Of a DNA stretch of 64,000 bases, positions 17,397 to 26,720 are shown in pieces. The position numbers and the translations under genes were made by a program. A model generated the notes under the pieces. That model was not told where the DNA came from, ran no database searches, and worked only from the letters and a program-made list of their open reading frames with translations. Every line of letters begins with the position of its first letter. The first letter of the stretch is position 1. Origin of the DNA: Chloroflexota bacterium (GTDB taxonomy: Bacteria > Chloroflexota > Anaerolineae > Anaerolineales > Anaerolineaceae); assembly GCA_029561345.1 (NCBI GenBank), contig JAKQJC010000064.1, positions 1 to 64,000 of the forward strand, written 5' to 3'.

Positions 17397-18476
17397 TCAG
17401 GGTAAAATTTGCTCCAGCATGCGGATCCAGTTGCCGCCCATCACCGCTTCCACCTGGGCCTGCGTGTACCCCTTGCGGGTCAGCACATCACCCAGCTTGG
17501 GCAGGTCGGCGATGGAATCAATTTCCGCGGGGGTGGACTGCATGCCAAACCCGCCGTCAAAATCAGTGCCAACGCCCACATGGTCGGCGTTGCCTGCCAT
17601 CTGGCAGACATAATCAACGTGCGCGGCCAGGTCTTCCAGCGTCACCAGGTTCTTGTCCTCGCCGTGTTTCCAGCCGGTGCGCAGGAAGGTGTTCAGCGGC
17701 ATCACGCCCATCACCCCGCCGCGCTCAATCAGCCCGCGGATCACTTCATCCGGCAGGTGGCGGTTATCGGAACGCCGCAGCAGAGCATTGGCGTTGGCGT
17801 GGCTGGCAATGATCTTGCCGGGGAAGCGTTCCAACGACTGCAGGGCCGCTTTTTCATCCATATGGCTGATATCCAGGGCAAAGCCCATATCGCCCATGGC
17901 ATCCAGCAGTTCAAAGCCCTCCGCGGTCAGCGGACCGGGTTCGCCCATGCCGCCGCAGAAGCGCGTGCCCACCCAGGCCGGGCCGATGATGCGCAGACCC
18001 AGCTCCCACCATTCTGCCAGTTCCGCCGGGCGGCGCACGCCTTCAGCGCCTTCCATCAGAAAAACCAGGCCAATGGGCTGCCCTGCGCTGCCCCCGTTCT
18101 GCCAGGCGGCCAGGTGGCTGTCCATTTCAGCCCTCGTCTTCACCAGGCGAAAGGCTTCGGGGTGCTCGCCCGCCAGGCGGTGATAAAGGTCAAGCTGTCC
18201 GCGGTACAGGCGGTGGGCCTGTTCCTTGTCGGCGTAAATCTGGCCTTCCCATTCCGCTGCGCAGCGCTTGGGCGCCGCAAAGAGGGTGGAAAAAACCAGC
18301 GCCACCCTGCCCGCGCGGTATTCCGGTAGGCCCAGCAGCGAATCGCCGTTGGCGCGCTGTACCACATCCGTGCCGGCTTCAGAGCGGCGGGTTTCGCTGA
18401 CAGATTTAAGGTAATTGCGCCCATAGGTGAGCATATTGTAGGCAATATCTTCGTGGGCATCGACGATGAGTGACAT
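17397..18476 (-). CDS. M19 family membrane-dipeptidase-like peptidase
   Basis: A 359-residue protein of the renal dipeptidase (M19) family, a zinc TIM-barrel enzyme that cleaves dipeptides. Visible landmarks: VDAHED near residue 6 (HxD zinc site), FLMEGAEG (bridging Glu), DISHMDE and SHANANAL (zinc His) and VGVGTDFDGG. There is no signal peptide, so it is cytoplasmic, like other bacterial members. A terminator separates it from rpsA upstream, so it must have its own promoter within 18477-18537 or rely on readthrough. Confidence 0.9.
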   Translation of the reverse strand: MSLIVDAHEDIAYNMLTYGRNYLKSVSETRRSEAGTDVVQRANGDSLLGLPEYRAGRVALVFSTLFAAPKRCAAEWEGQIYADKEQAHRLYRGQLDLYHRLAGEHPEAFRLVKTRAEMDSHLAAWQNGGSAGQPIGLVFLMEGAEGVRRPAELAEWWELGLRIIGPAWVGTRFCGGMGEPGPLTAEGFELLDAMGDMGFALDISHMDEKAALQSLERFPGKIIASHANANALLRRSDNRHLPDEVIRGLIERGGVMGVMPLNTFLRTGWKHGEDKNLVTLEDLAAHVDYVCQMAGNADHVGVGTDFDGGFGMQSTPAEIDSIADLPKLGDVLTRKGYTQAQVEAVMGGNWIRMLEQILP

Positions 18477-18494
18477 AACCCTATCCTTGACAAG

Positions 18495-18527
18495 AAAAAA
18501 GGGCGCACCGCTGCCGGTGCGCCCTTT
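18495..18527 (-). terminator. intrinsic terminator of rpsA
   Basis: On the minus strand AAAGGGCGCACCG pairs with CGGTGCGCCCTTT around a 4-nt loop, followed by TTTCTTG. It is eleven bases past the rpsA stop. Confidence 0.88.
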
Positions 18528-18537
18528 AGGAGATCAA

Positions 18538-19752
18538 TTATTCGGCCGGCGTCTCTTCGGCGGTTTCTTCCAGCCCGAAGGAGGCGTCGAAATCCTGGTC
18601 GGCGTACTGCGGTGAATCCACCTTGCGCAGGCTCAGGCCAATGCGGTGGGCGGCGACGTCAATCTTGACGATGCGCAGGGTGAGGTCTTCACCTTCATGC
18701 AGCACCTCTTTGGGGTGCTCAATGCGCTTGTCGCTGATTTCAGAGATGTGGATGAGGCCTTCAAAGCCGCCATCCAGCTGGGCAAAGGCGCCGAACTTGG
18801 TCAGGCGGGTGACCTTGCCCTGCACGAGCTGGCCAACCTTGAGGTGAGCCACCTGCTGCGCCCACGGATCGTCGAGGAGTTGGCGGATGGAAAGACCAAT
18901 GCGCTTCTTATCCTTGTCCACATTGATCACTTTCACGCGCACTTCCTGACCAACTTTCAGGACCTCGCTGGGGTGCTGAATGCGTTCCCAGGCGATCTCA
19001 GAAAGGTGCACCAGGCCATCAGCGCCGCTGATGTTGACGAAAGCGCCAAAGTCAGCCAGAGAAGTGACACGGCCCACGCGGATTTCGCCTTCCACCAGCT
19101 CTTCGATGATGCGTTCCTTCAGGGATTCGCGGGTTTCGGTGCTGGCAGCGCGTTCCGAGAGGATGAGGCGACGGCGTTCGCGGTCCACTTCGATCACACG
19201 CACATCAATGGCATCATTGACCATTTTCGCCCAGCGCTGTTCGGGGGTGCCGCTGCCCATGGCCGCACGGCGGCTGAGGCTGAACTGCGACACGGGGACG
19301 AAACCGCGCAGAGCGTTGATCGCGACAATCAGGCCGCCCTTGTTGAAACCAACAACGGAGCCGTGATATGTCTCGCCTGAGTCCTTCATCTGTTCGACTT
19401 CCTTCCAGCTCACTTCTTCGCGAGCGCGAACATAGGAAAGGACCAGCTCGCCACCGCGTTCTTCGGTGGAGACGACAAAAACGGGAATTTCCTGCCCGAC
19501 ATGCAGGCCGGCGCGTTCTTCGGCGGGAATGGCTTCGAGTTCTTTGCCGCTGATGACACCTTCAGACTTGGTGCCAACGCTGACCAGAATCTGGTTGGCG
19601 TTGATGCTGGCGATGACACCGCTGCGGATCTCATTCTCGGCGGGGAAATCGATGCCGAGGCCTTCCTGCGCAAGCAGGGATTCCATGCTGTGGTTTTCCT
19701 GGTTGTTCTCGGGCAAGCCCCCGTTCCCGAGATGGGCGACTGTTTCTTCCAT
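18538..19752 (-). CDS. rpsA: 30S ribosomal protein S1
   Basis: A 404-residue protein with four S1 (OB-fold) RNA-binding domains at about 40-110, 125-205, 220-290 and 305-375, then an acidic tail. The third and fourth are textbook copies (VGRVTSLADFGAFVNI and VQGKVTRLTKFGAFAQL). This four-domain form is usual outside Proteobacteria, where S1 has six. It helps the 30S subunit bind and unfold messages. It has its own promoter and terminator and so is a single-gene unit. Confidence 0.9.
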   Translation of the reverse strand: MEETVAHLGNGGLPENNQENHSMESLLAQEGLGIDFPAENEIRSGVIASINANQILVSVGTKSEGVISGKELEAIPAEERAGLHVGQEIPVFVVSTEERGGELVLSYVRAREEVSWKEVEQMKDSGETYHGSVVGFNKGGLIVAINALRGFVPVSQFSLSRRAAMGSGTPEQRWAKMVNDAIDVRVIEVDRERRRLILSERAASTETRESLKERIIEELVEGEIRVGRVTSLADFGAFVNISGADGLVHLSEIAWERIQHPSEVLKVGQEVRVKVINVDKDKKRIGLSIRQLLDDPWAQQVAHLKVGQLVQGKVTRLTKFGAFAQLDGGFEGLIHISEISDKRIEHPKEVLHEGEDLTLRIVKIDVAAHRIGLSLRKVDSPQYADQDFDASFGLEETAEETPAE

Positions 19753-19787
19753 AAAAATTAACTCCGGATGCTGATAAGATTGTAAAG

Positions 19788-19816
19788 ATTATAAATGTGA
19801 ATCAGAAAACTGGCAA
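19788..19816 (-). promoter_or_regulatory. rpsA promoter
   Basis: On the minus strand TTGCCA (19811-19816), a 17-bp spacer and TATAAT (19788-19793) stand about 35 bases before the rpsA start. Confidence 0.8.
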
Positions 19817-20029
19817 CCCTTTTTAAGCCTGCGATTTCACCAGATTAATTGATTATGACATTTTTTGTGACTTTTGATCCTGATTTATCCGGCCCAACAT
19901 GTTCTCTTTTCCAGGCGCCATAAATCACAGCTTGCGTTTTAAGGTCTCTTTTTTGGACGCCTCAAATATATAATCACACGATCAATCCAAATTCAATAAA
20001 ATCTGGTTTATTTTTGGAGGAAGGTTAGG

Positions 20030-20504
20030 TTCGCTTCCGCTCCTGGCCGTTCCCATATCTGGCGGCTGGCGCTGAACAGCATTGCTCTGCTCAGCCTGCT
20101 CTGTTCAGCCTGCTTCATACCCACTCAACGCATTCAGGCCGCAGGGCTCGAGTTCACTTTCATCAGCCTATCCGATTCCACCCTGCGCGGCGGCGGCATG
20201 GTGGTGGTGAATGCTTCCAAGCTCACCCCAAAAACCACCTACCGCGTTGGGATGCTTGACGGCCTCGACCGTTTCATCCCCGGCTACACTGACACTGTTA
20301 CAGCCAACAGCAGCGGGCAGATCTACGCCAAAATCACCGTGCGGTGTGATTACCACCGACACAGTGAGGGTGCTCGAAGCCGTGAACACCTGTTACGGCG
20401 TCAAAATCAGCTCTGGCCAGACCAATCTCACCCTGCTGACCCCAACCCTGCGCATCAAACCGGCGTTCAGCAGGGAGGATTTCGTCATTTGTTTCCCGGT
20501 TTGA
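20030..20504 (+). pseudogene. broken gene for a secreted protein
   Basis: Frame 2 from about 20030 encodes a signal peptide (basic start, LALNSIALLSLLCSACF core, cleavage near QAAG) and a short domain with FISLSDSTLRGGGMVVVNAS. At about 20340 the sense switches to the next frame (GVITTDTVRVLEAVNT to a stop at 20504). No usable start codon stands behind the strong GGAGGAAGG at 20016-20024, so both the start and the frame are damaged. The last 20 bases overlap the convergent YitT gene. A sequencing error could explain the shift but not the missing start. Family not recognised. Confidence 0.6.
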
Positions 20505-21393
20505 GCGGTTTGAAACCCTCGCCCAGGGCCTCGTGGGCCGTGCCGATCACCATGAAGGCTGCCGGGTCATTTTCATGCACCAGGGTGCGCAGCTGGCTCA
20601 CCTCTGAGCGCGTCACCACGCAGTAGAGCACCGGGCGCGAAGCGCGGGTGTAGGCGCCGGTGCCGGGGATGATGGTCACCCCGCGTTCCAGCACATCCAT
20701 AATGGCCTTGCTGACCGCTTCGGGCCGCGCCGTGACAATCATGGTGGAGCGCAAAATATCCGAGCCTTCGGCTGAAATTTCCGCCGCCAGGCCGCTGACA
20801 TAGATCAGCACCAGGCCGTAAAGCGCCTTGGTCCAGCCGAACACAAAGCCCGCCAGCAGCACCACCAGCGAATCGGTCACCAGGTACGATTGCGAAATGG
20901 AAATGCCCATGCGGTGATTGAGAATACGCCCCAGAATGTCGCTGCCGCCGCTGGTGCCCTGCCCGCGGTACACCAGGCCCAGGCCAATGCCCAACACCAG
21001 GCCGCCGTAGAGGGTATTCAGCAGAATGTCGTTGGTCACGCCTTCGGCCGGAATGAAAAATACCAGTATATCTGTAAAGAAGGAAAAGGAGGCAATGGCC
21101 ACCGCTGTGCGCAGAGCAAAGCGCACCCCACCCAGGTACCGCCAGCCCAAAATAAAGAGGGGAATGTTGCCAATCAGCACCATGAACCCAATCGGCCAGC
21201 CGGTGTAGTGGTTGATGAGCTGAGCTGCGCCGCTGATGCCGCCGCTGACCAGGTCAGCCGGCACCATGAAAAGCCGCATGGCCAATGCCTGAATCAGGCT
21301 GCCCAGCAAAATAAAGGTGTACGCCCGCGCCGATTCCCATGAGAAATGCAGGTTGTGGAATAATGCGCCAATTTTAGGTGGATTGATGCCCAT
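20485..21393 (-). CDS. YitT family membrane protein (DUF2179 tail)
   Basis: A 302-residue protein: about five to six transmembrane helices in residues 20-190, including the family phrase YRGQGTSGGSDILGRIL, then a cytoplasmic DUF2179 domain (about 215-290, IVTARPEAVSKAIMDVLERGVTI). YitT proteins are found throughout Firmicutes and Chloroflexota; their transport role is not established. GGAG precedes the ATG. The C-terminal codons overlap the tail of a broken gene on the other strand. Confidence 0.88.
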   Translation of the reverse strand: MGINPPKIGALFHNLHFSWESARAYTFILLGSLIQALAMRLFMVPADLVSGGISGAAQLINHYTGWPIGFMVLIGNIPLFILGWRYLGGVRFALRTAVAIASFSFFTDILVFFIPAEGVTNDILLNTLYGGLVLGIGLGLVYRGQGTSGGSDILGRILNHRMGISISQSYLVTDSLVVLLAGFVFGWTKALYGLVLIYVSGLAAEISAEGSDILRSTMIVTARPEAVSKAIMDVLERGVTIIPGTGAYTRASRPVLYCVVTRSEVSQLRTLVHENDPAAFMVIGTAHEALGEGFKPLKPGNK

Positions 21394-21634
21394 CGCTCAT
21401 CTCCTTCATGCAAAAAAGTGCTATTAAAACAAAGAGGGAAGAAAAACGTGCCCATCTTCCCACCGCTGCAAAGCAAGCTGTATGGTCTTCATTATAAGGG
21501 ATGCCCGCCTTTTCAGGCAAGGGGGAGAACATCACCCTGGCGCGGATATTTGTCAGGGACGGACCAAAATCCAGCCACTTGTGGTCAAAATGGGTATAAT
21601 CATATTCAGCAATCAAGAAAGACAGGTGATTTTT

Positions 21635-22678
21635 ATGAAAATTTATATTACCGGAATCAGCGGCTTCCTCAGCATCAACCTGGTGCGCTATCTGCTGGCC
21701 AAAGGCCACACCCAGATCAGCGGCATCGACCTGGTGGATTTCACCTACCCTGAACGCAGCCAGATCGAATTTCTGCAAGGCGATATCCGCCGCGAAGACG
21801 ACCTGCGCCGTTCCATGCAGGGCGCCGATATGGTCATTCACACCGCCGCCGCCCTGCCCCTCTACACCCCGGAAGAGATCTATTCCACCGATGTCGGCGG
21901 CACCCGCCTGGTGCTGCAGGTGGCCAAAGAATTGGGCGTGAAGCGCGTCATCCACATTTCCTCCACCGCCGTGTACGGCGTGCCCGACCACCACCCCCTG
22001 TATGAAACCGACCCGATGGTCGGCGTGGGGCCTTACGGTGAAGCCAAGGTGGAGGCCGAAGGGGTGTGTGAATCTTTCCGCAAGCAGGGACTGTGCGTGC
22101 CGGTGCTGCGGCCCAAATCCTTTGTCGGCCCGGAGCGCCTGGGGGTGTTTGCCATTTTCTATGAATGGGCCAGCGAAGGCAAAAATTTCCCCAACATCGG
22201 CAGCGGCCGCAACCGCTATCAGCTGCTGGCGGTCGAAGACCTCTGCGATGCCATCTACGCCTGCATGACCCTCGACGAAAAAGCCGTCAACGACACCTTC
22301 AATATCGCCGCCACCGCATTCACCACCATGAAGGAAGATTACCAGGCCGTGCTGGATGAGGCCGGTTTCGGCAAAAAGATCATCCCCTTCCCGGCCGGGC
22401 CGGTGATTCTGGCGCTGCGCATTCTGGAAAAACTCAAGCTCTCGCCGCTTTACCCGTGGATTTACGAAACCGCCTCAAAAGATTCGTTTGTTTCGGTGGA
22501 AAAAGCGCAGCGCGTGCTGGGTTACCAGCCCAAATATTCCAACAAGGACGCCCTGGTGGAAAATTACCGCTGGTATCTGGCCAACATCGCGCGCCTGCCC
22601 GCCGAAACCGCCACCGGCGTCACCCACCGCGTGCCCTGGAAGCAAAAAGCCCTCAAATGGGTGAAAGTCTTCTTCTAA
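21635..22678 (+). CDS. NAD-dependent epimerase/dehydratase
   Basis: A 347-residue extended SDR protein. The nucleotide site is TGISGFLS (residues 6-13), the catalytic triad is visible as SSTAVYG (Ser/Thr near 110) and YGEAK (Tyr134, Lys138). The C-terminal part should bind a nucleotide sugar or similar substrate; which one cannot be read. ATG at 21635 is chosen because it begins exactly at the Rossmann strand and follows AGGTG; a TATAAT is at 21595-21600. No sugar-pathway genes are adjacent. Confidence 0.85.
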   Translation: MKIYITGISGFLSINLVRYLLAKGHTQISGIDLVDFTYPERSQIEFLQGDIRREDDLRRSMQGADMVIHTAAALPLYTPEEIYSTDVGGTRLVLQVAKELGVKRVIHISSTAVYGVPDHHPLYETDPMVGVGPYGEAKVEAEGVCESFRKQGLCVPVLRPKSFVGPERLGVFAIFYEWASEGKNFPNIGSGRNRYQLLAVEDLCDAIYACMTLDEKAVNDTFNIAATAFTTMKEDYQAVLDEAGFGKKIIPFPAGPVILALRILEKLKLSPLYPWIYETASKDSFVSVEKAQRVLGYQPKYSNKDALVENYRWYLANIARLPAETATGVTHRVPWKQKALKWVKVFF

Positions 22679-22682
22679 CCGC

Positions 22683-23189
22683 TTAATCCAAATCCAGCCG
22701 CAGCCGCACTGTGACCGTGCCGTCGGGCTGGGCCTGCGCCTCGCCTTCCACCCTGAAGCCGCAGCGCAGCCAGAAGGCCTGCCCGCGGGGGTTGTTAACC
22801 TGCACATGGGCGAACAGCACACGGCAGCCGTTTTCCCGCAGGCGCGCCTGCAGCGCCAGCATCACCTGGCTGCCCAATCCCTGGCTGCGCCAGGGCCGCC
22901 CGATCATCATCAGCTCAAGATAAGCCTGCTCCGGCCGGCCTTCATATCCGGCCGGAATCCATGCCGCCAGCCCGGCCGTTTGGGCATCCTTTTCAATCAC
23001 CCAGGTTTCAGCGCCAAGCGCCGCAAAATGCGCCAGGTCCTCCCGCAGCAGGGCTTCATCCGCCGTCAGCCCGGCCAGGGCCAGAAAATCCGCATTCTGC
23101 CGGTAAACCTCCAGCAGCGCGGCAAAATCTTCCGGCCCGGCCAGGCGCAGTACAGGCAGGTCCGGGTCAGAGGGCGCGGCCAACAGCAA
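22683..23189 (-). CDS. GNAT family N-acetyltransferase
   Basis: A 168-residue acetyltransferase. The acetyl-CoA loop reads RSQGLGSQV (R/Q-x-x-G-x-G/A), with the expected strand-helix pattern before it and NPRGQAFWLRCGF after it. It starts at a TTG inside the last codons of the preceding flavoenzyme gene (23-base overlap), so the two are probably cotranscribed. Substrate unknown. Confidence 0.82.
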   Translation of the reverse strand: MLLAAPSDPDLPVLRLAGPEDFAALLEVYRQNADFLALAGLTADEALLREDLAHFAALGAETWVIEKDAQTAGLAAWIPAGYEGRPEQAYLELMMIGRPWRSQGLGSQVMLALQARLRENGCRVLFAHVQVNNPRGQAFWLRCGFRVEGEAQAQPDGTVTVRLRLDLD

Positions 23190-25434
23190 ACCCCGCCTTC
23201 ACCGCCTCAAACACCCGGCCAATCTGAAACACATCGCCGATGAAATAAATCAGGCCGGCCGCCTGATTCTGCAGGCAGGCGCGGTACAGGGCGTCGTCCG
23301 GCCGCAGCCCGGCGGCCATCACCACCAGGTCTGCCGGCAAAGTTTCCTCAACCAGCTCTTCACGCATGGGTCTGGCCAGCGGGTTGATCACGTTTTCGGG
23401 CAGCAGCGGCGTCCAGGTCACATAGGGATCGGGCACTGTGCTGGAGTGATTGCGGCTCACCACCACCTGCCCGGCTTTGATCTCCTGCAGGCGGGTGCAG
23501 TTGAGCAGCTTCACCCCGCGGCGCTCCAGATCATGAATCAGGTGCGTCCGGTTGGCTGTGCAAAGCCCCTTCATAAAATAGGGCAGCATTTCCACCACGG
23601 TCACATTCTTCACCCCTTGTTCGGTAGCCAGCCAGTGGGCGCATTCGCAGCCCACCGCTCCGCCGCCAATCACCACCACCTGTTTTGCGCCCTGCGCCTT
23701 CTCAGGGCTGCGGAACAGATCCACCGCCTGAACCACCTGCGGAAGTTCTGCGCCGGGGACCTTCAGGCTGAACGGCCGGCCGCCGGTGCACACCACCAGG
23801 GCGTCGAAACCGGCCTCTTTCAGAGCCTGAGCCTCAGCCGGGGTGTTCAGAAACACCTGCAGGCCGTTCTCCTTCTGGCAGGCCGCCAGCTCGCTTTCAA
23901 GGTAACCCAGGTAATTGGCCACCTCATATTTGATTTTTGGCACCGAGCCTGCCACCAGCATGCCCCCCACCCGTCCGGCCTTCTCAAACAGGCTCACCGC
24001 ATGGCCGCGGCGCGCCGCCGTGACCGCGCAGGTGATGCCCGCCGGACCGGCCCCCACCACCGCCACCTTCAACGGGCGGGCAGCGGGGGTCAGCTCTGAC
24101 GGAATGAGTTCTTCAAAACCGGTGCGCGGATTCACCGAGCACTGCGGATGGCCTCCCTCAATAAACTCATTGATGCAGGCTTCCTGGTCGCCAATGCACG
24201 GCCTGATCTGCCCCACCTGCCCGGCAAAGGCCTTGTTGCACCAGTTGGCGTCTGCCAGCAGCGGGCGCGCCAGCATCACCATGTCGCACAGGTCGTCGCG
24301 CAGAGCCTTCTCAGCCAGGTCCGGATAACCCAGCTTGCCCACCGCCACCACCGGCACCGGCACGCCCGCATTCGACAGCACGCCCTTTTGGGCAAAATGC
24401 GCCTTCACCAGGCGCGAAACCGCCAGGTAGCAGCCAGCCGGCATTGAATTCGGGGGGTGCGGCAGCCACCAGTTGTCATAGCAGCCCATATCCACATCGA
24501 ACACATCCACCCCGGCTTTCACCAGGTTGAGCATGTAATCGAGGGTCATTTCAACCGTGCGCTCATTCTTAAAACCCTTCAGCGAAGGCACGCTGTTCAT
24601 GCGCGCGCCGTAGGTATCGTTCAGCGCCAGCGACAGGTCAATGCGGTACATGATCGGGTAATGCGGCCCCACGCGCTTGCGAATTTCCTCGACCATCTCA
24701 ATACCAAACACCTGCCAATCGGCAAAATGGCTTAACTTGCGGCGGTTGAAAGCCGGGTTGGTCATCTGTTCCAGCAGGTAACCTTCGTGGCCGTGCAGAT
24801 AAACCCCATCGATCAGCAGCGATTTGGCGTCGGCAGCGGCCTGGCCCATGCGCTGGATGATCTGCCGGCATTCACCATCCAGCAGCGGGCGGCACGGCAC
24901 CGAGGGCATGTAAAAACTGGGATTCCACGAAGCCGAAACCGGCAGAGTCCATTTGGTCATCAGCACCTGCGGCGAGCCCACCCGCCCCAGGCCGGGAGTG
25001 AGCTGGATGAAGAAGCGGCTGCCGTAGGCATGGATCGATTCAGCCAGGTCGCGCCAGCCAGCCAGCACCGTGCGCGAACCGTCAAGACGGGGAAAATAGC
25101 TGCGGTCGCCGGGCTCGGTCACCGTGGGGTCAATGCCCTGGCTCACCGGCACCAGCCCTGAGGTGATCAGCCCAACCCCGCCGCGCGCCCGTTCGGTGAA
25201 ATAAGCCACCATCTTGCTGCCCGGGCGGCCCATCTCTTCCACCATCGAAATATTGCCCATTGGTCCCATCACCACCCGATTCTTGATCATCAATTTGTTG
25301 ATCTGAATGGGTGAAAACAGGGCGGTGTAGGGGTAAAAGTCGCGCGTCAGGCGCGCCAGCGCCATCTGGTCTTCATTTTTGAACCAGTCATCCAGGTTGT
25401 CCAGAAGTTGGGCGACAAAAGGATCGTAAGGCAT
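23167..25434 (-). CDS. Old-yellow-enzyme-type NADH:flavin oxidoreductase (FadH-like), Fe-S site altered
   Basis: A 755-residue protein in the 2,4-dienoyl-CoA reductase/trimethylamine dehydrogenase layout: an FMN TIM barrel (about 35-400), an iron-sulfur segment (413-432), and FAD/NAD(P) Rossmann domains (GAGPAGITCAV, GGGAVGCECAHWL). In known members the cluster is held by C-x2-C-x3-C-x11-C. Here it is Cys413, Asp416, Cys420 and Cys432, so the second cysteine is Asp. It probably reduces an enoate or dienoyl-type substrate; the exact one is unknown. AGGAG precedes the ATG. Palindromic repeats lie upstream. Confidence 0.85.
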   Translation of the reverse strand: MPYDPFVAQLLDNLDDWFKNEDQMALARLTRDFYPYTALFSPIQINKLMIKNRVVMGPMGNISMVEEMGRPGSKMVAYFTERARGGVGLITSGLVPVSQGIDPTVTEPGDRSYFPRLDGSRTVLAGWRDLAESIHAYGSRFFIQLTPGLGRVGSPQVLMTKWTLPVSASWNPSFYMPSVPCRPLLDGECRQIIQRMGQAAADAKSLLIDGVYLHGHEGYLLEQMTNPAFNRRKLSHFADWQVFGIEMVEEIRKRVGPHYPIMYRIDLSLALNDTYGARMNSVPSLKGFKNERTVEMTLDYMLNLVKAGVDVFDVDMGCYDNWWLPHPPNSMPAGCYLAVSRLVKAHFAQKGVLSNAGVPVPVVAVGKLGYPDLAEKALRDDLCDMVMLARPLLADANWCNKAFAGQVGQIRPCIGDQEACINEFIEGGHPQCSVNPRTGFEELIPSELTPAARPLKVAVVGAGPAGITCAVTAARRGHAVSLFEKAGRVGGMLVAGSVPKIKYEVANYLGYLESELAACQKENGLQVFLNTPAEAQALKEAGFDALVVCTGGRPFSLKVPGAELPQVVQAVDLFRSPEKAQGAKQVVVIGGGAVGCECAHWLATEQGVKNVTVVEMLPYFMKGLCTANRTHLIHDLERRGVKLLNCTRLQEIKAGQVVVSRNHSSTVPDPYVTWTPLLPENVINPLARPMREELVEETLPADLVVMAAGLRPDDALYRACLQNQAAGLIYFIGDVFQIGRVFEAVKAGFAVGRAL

Positions 25435-25469
25435 GGCTCTCCTAAGAAAATATTGAGAATAGATACTGC

Positions 25470-25484
25470 TTTGACAATGTCACA
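25470..25484. promoter_or_regulatory. TTTGACAATGTCACA site, copy 1
   Basis: A 15-base motif built around the palindrome TGACAATGTCA, 36 bases upstream of the flavoenzyme start and overlapping a possible minus-strand -35 (TTGTCA). Identical copies follow at 25507-25521 and, inverted, at 25676-25690. Confidence 0.5.
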
Positions 25485-25506
25485 ATTCAAGCTTTTCTGT
25501 GACTAC

Positions 25507-25690
25507 TTTGACAATGTCACATTAAGATTATCCACCACCCACCCCCCAACCCCCTCCCAAAATTGGGAGGGGGCGACTGTTAATTTGGGGAGTTTTTGCC
25601 CCCAAAGCTGGGCAAAAACTCCCCGTGCGGGTACTGTGCTGATTGAAAGCATTGAAAATGCAAGAAGGATAGAAATGTGACATTGTCAAA
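25507..25690 (+). repeat. structured intergenic repeat, copy B (best-preserved)
   Basis: The element is bounded by inverted 15-base ends, TTTGACAATGTCACA (25507-25521) and TGTGACATTGTCAAA (25676-25690). Inside are two hairpins: CCCCCTCCC / GGGAGGGGG (about 25549-25573) and GGGGAGTTTTTGCCC / GGGCAAAAACTCCCC (about 25588-25624), then the conserved tail with CCGTGCGG and GATTGAAA. It has the size and terminal symmetry of a MITE but no clear target duplication. The gene-free stretch 25435-25780 is mostly this element. Confidence 0.75.
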
Positions 25691-25780
25691 CTACTCAGCT
25701 AGTTGATCAAATACCGCTGGCTGAACCCCAGCCTCCGCTTCTTGAAGGCTGGGGCTCAGCCAGCAGCATTGACCGGGGTG

Positions 25781-26569
25781 TTAGGCGTTTTTTTGCCAGC
25801 GGTCAAATTGATGCTGCTCTTTGCGCTGGTAGTGAACATGCACAAACGGCAGGATGCGGTCCAGCCACAAAATGGAACGGAAAATCAGCGAAGGGTAAAC
25901 CTCGCGGCGGTCGCGGCGCAGCCCATCCAGCACCGCCCGCGCCACCTCATCCGGGGTCTGCGAAGGCCAGGGCACGGGGGTTTTCTGGCTGGCGGCATTG
26001 AAAAAGTTGGTGCGCGTGGCAATGGGATACACCACCATCACCTGGTCAGGCCGGTCCAGTTCAAAGCGCACCCCCTCCACAAAACGGTGCAGGGCCGCCT
26101 TGGTGGAGGCATAGAGGGCATAGCCCGGCACCGACATATAGGCCATGGCCGAGGCCACCACCACCATGCGGAAAGGCTGGCCCGCCTGGAAAACACGCAG
26201 CTTCTCAAGCGTGTAAATGGGCGAAAAGACATTGAGCCGGTAAATGGATTCAATGTGCTGCCAGTCGGGCTGGGCCAGTTTTTCATAATAAGCAAAGCCG
26301 GCATTGGCAATGAAAATATCCACCCCGCCCAGCTTTTCTGCCGCGGCTTCCAGCAGCCGGTCCACGGTTTCGGGCTGGGAGAGGTCGCCGGTGAAACATT
26401 GGATCCGCGAGCGGTGCGGGGGCAGGGCAGCCACAGCCTGCTGCAGCCTTTCAGCCTGGATATCCACAGCCATCAGATCCACCTCTTCAGCCGCCAGCCG
26501 GCGCATGATGGCCTCGCCAATGCCCGAAGCCGCACCGGTAAGCACAATGCGCTGGTGATCGATTTTCAA
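25781..26569 (-). CDS. short-chain dehydrogenase/reductase
   Basis: A 262-residue classical SDR. The cofactor site is TGAASGIG (residues 11-18), followed by NAG near 89, catalytic Ser140, and YASTK (Tyr153, Lys157). TTG at 26569 is chosen as the start because a perfect AGGAGG lies six bases upstream and the protein then begins at the Rossmann strand, as usual; a longer reading from 26674 adds an unlikely tail. It should oxidise or reduce an alcohol or ketone with NAD(P)(H). Substrate unknown. Confidence 0.85.
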   Translation of the reverse strand: MKIDHQRIVLTGAASGIGEAIMRRLAAEEVDLMAVDIQAERLQQAVAALPPHRSRIQCFTGDLSQPETVDRLLEAAAEKLGGVDIFIANAGFAYYEKLAQPDWQHIESIYRLNVFSPIYTLEKLRVFQAGQPFRMVVVASAMAYMSVPGYALYASTKAALHRFVEGVRFELDRPDQVMVVYPIATRTNFFNAASQKTPVPWPSQTPDEVARAVLDGLRRDRREVYPSLIFRSILWLDRILPFVHVHYQRKEQHQFDRWQKNA

Positions 26570-26658
26570 GGCACACCTCCTGATTTTTATTTCACTTTTA
26601 TTATACATCTCTCCGGTCAAAATTTCATCATTTAGAAAATTTTCACCCCTCTGACCGG

Positions 26659-26687
26659 TTGACGCAGAACACATGTTCCATTATACT
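26659..26687 (+). promoter_or_regulatory. promoter of the VOC-domain gene
   Basis: TTGACG (26659-26664), a 17-bp spacer and TATACT (26682-26687) lie 34 bases before the ATG at 26721. Confidence 0.78.
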
Positions 26688-26720
26688 GGGAGTATCCTTC
26701 TTCTCCAAGGAGATATCCTT

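Noticed and set aside
25470..25690. CRISPR-like array from three repeated 15-base sites
   Set aside because: The copies differ in orientation and spacing and flank hairpins; no spacer-repeat periodicity and no cas genes.
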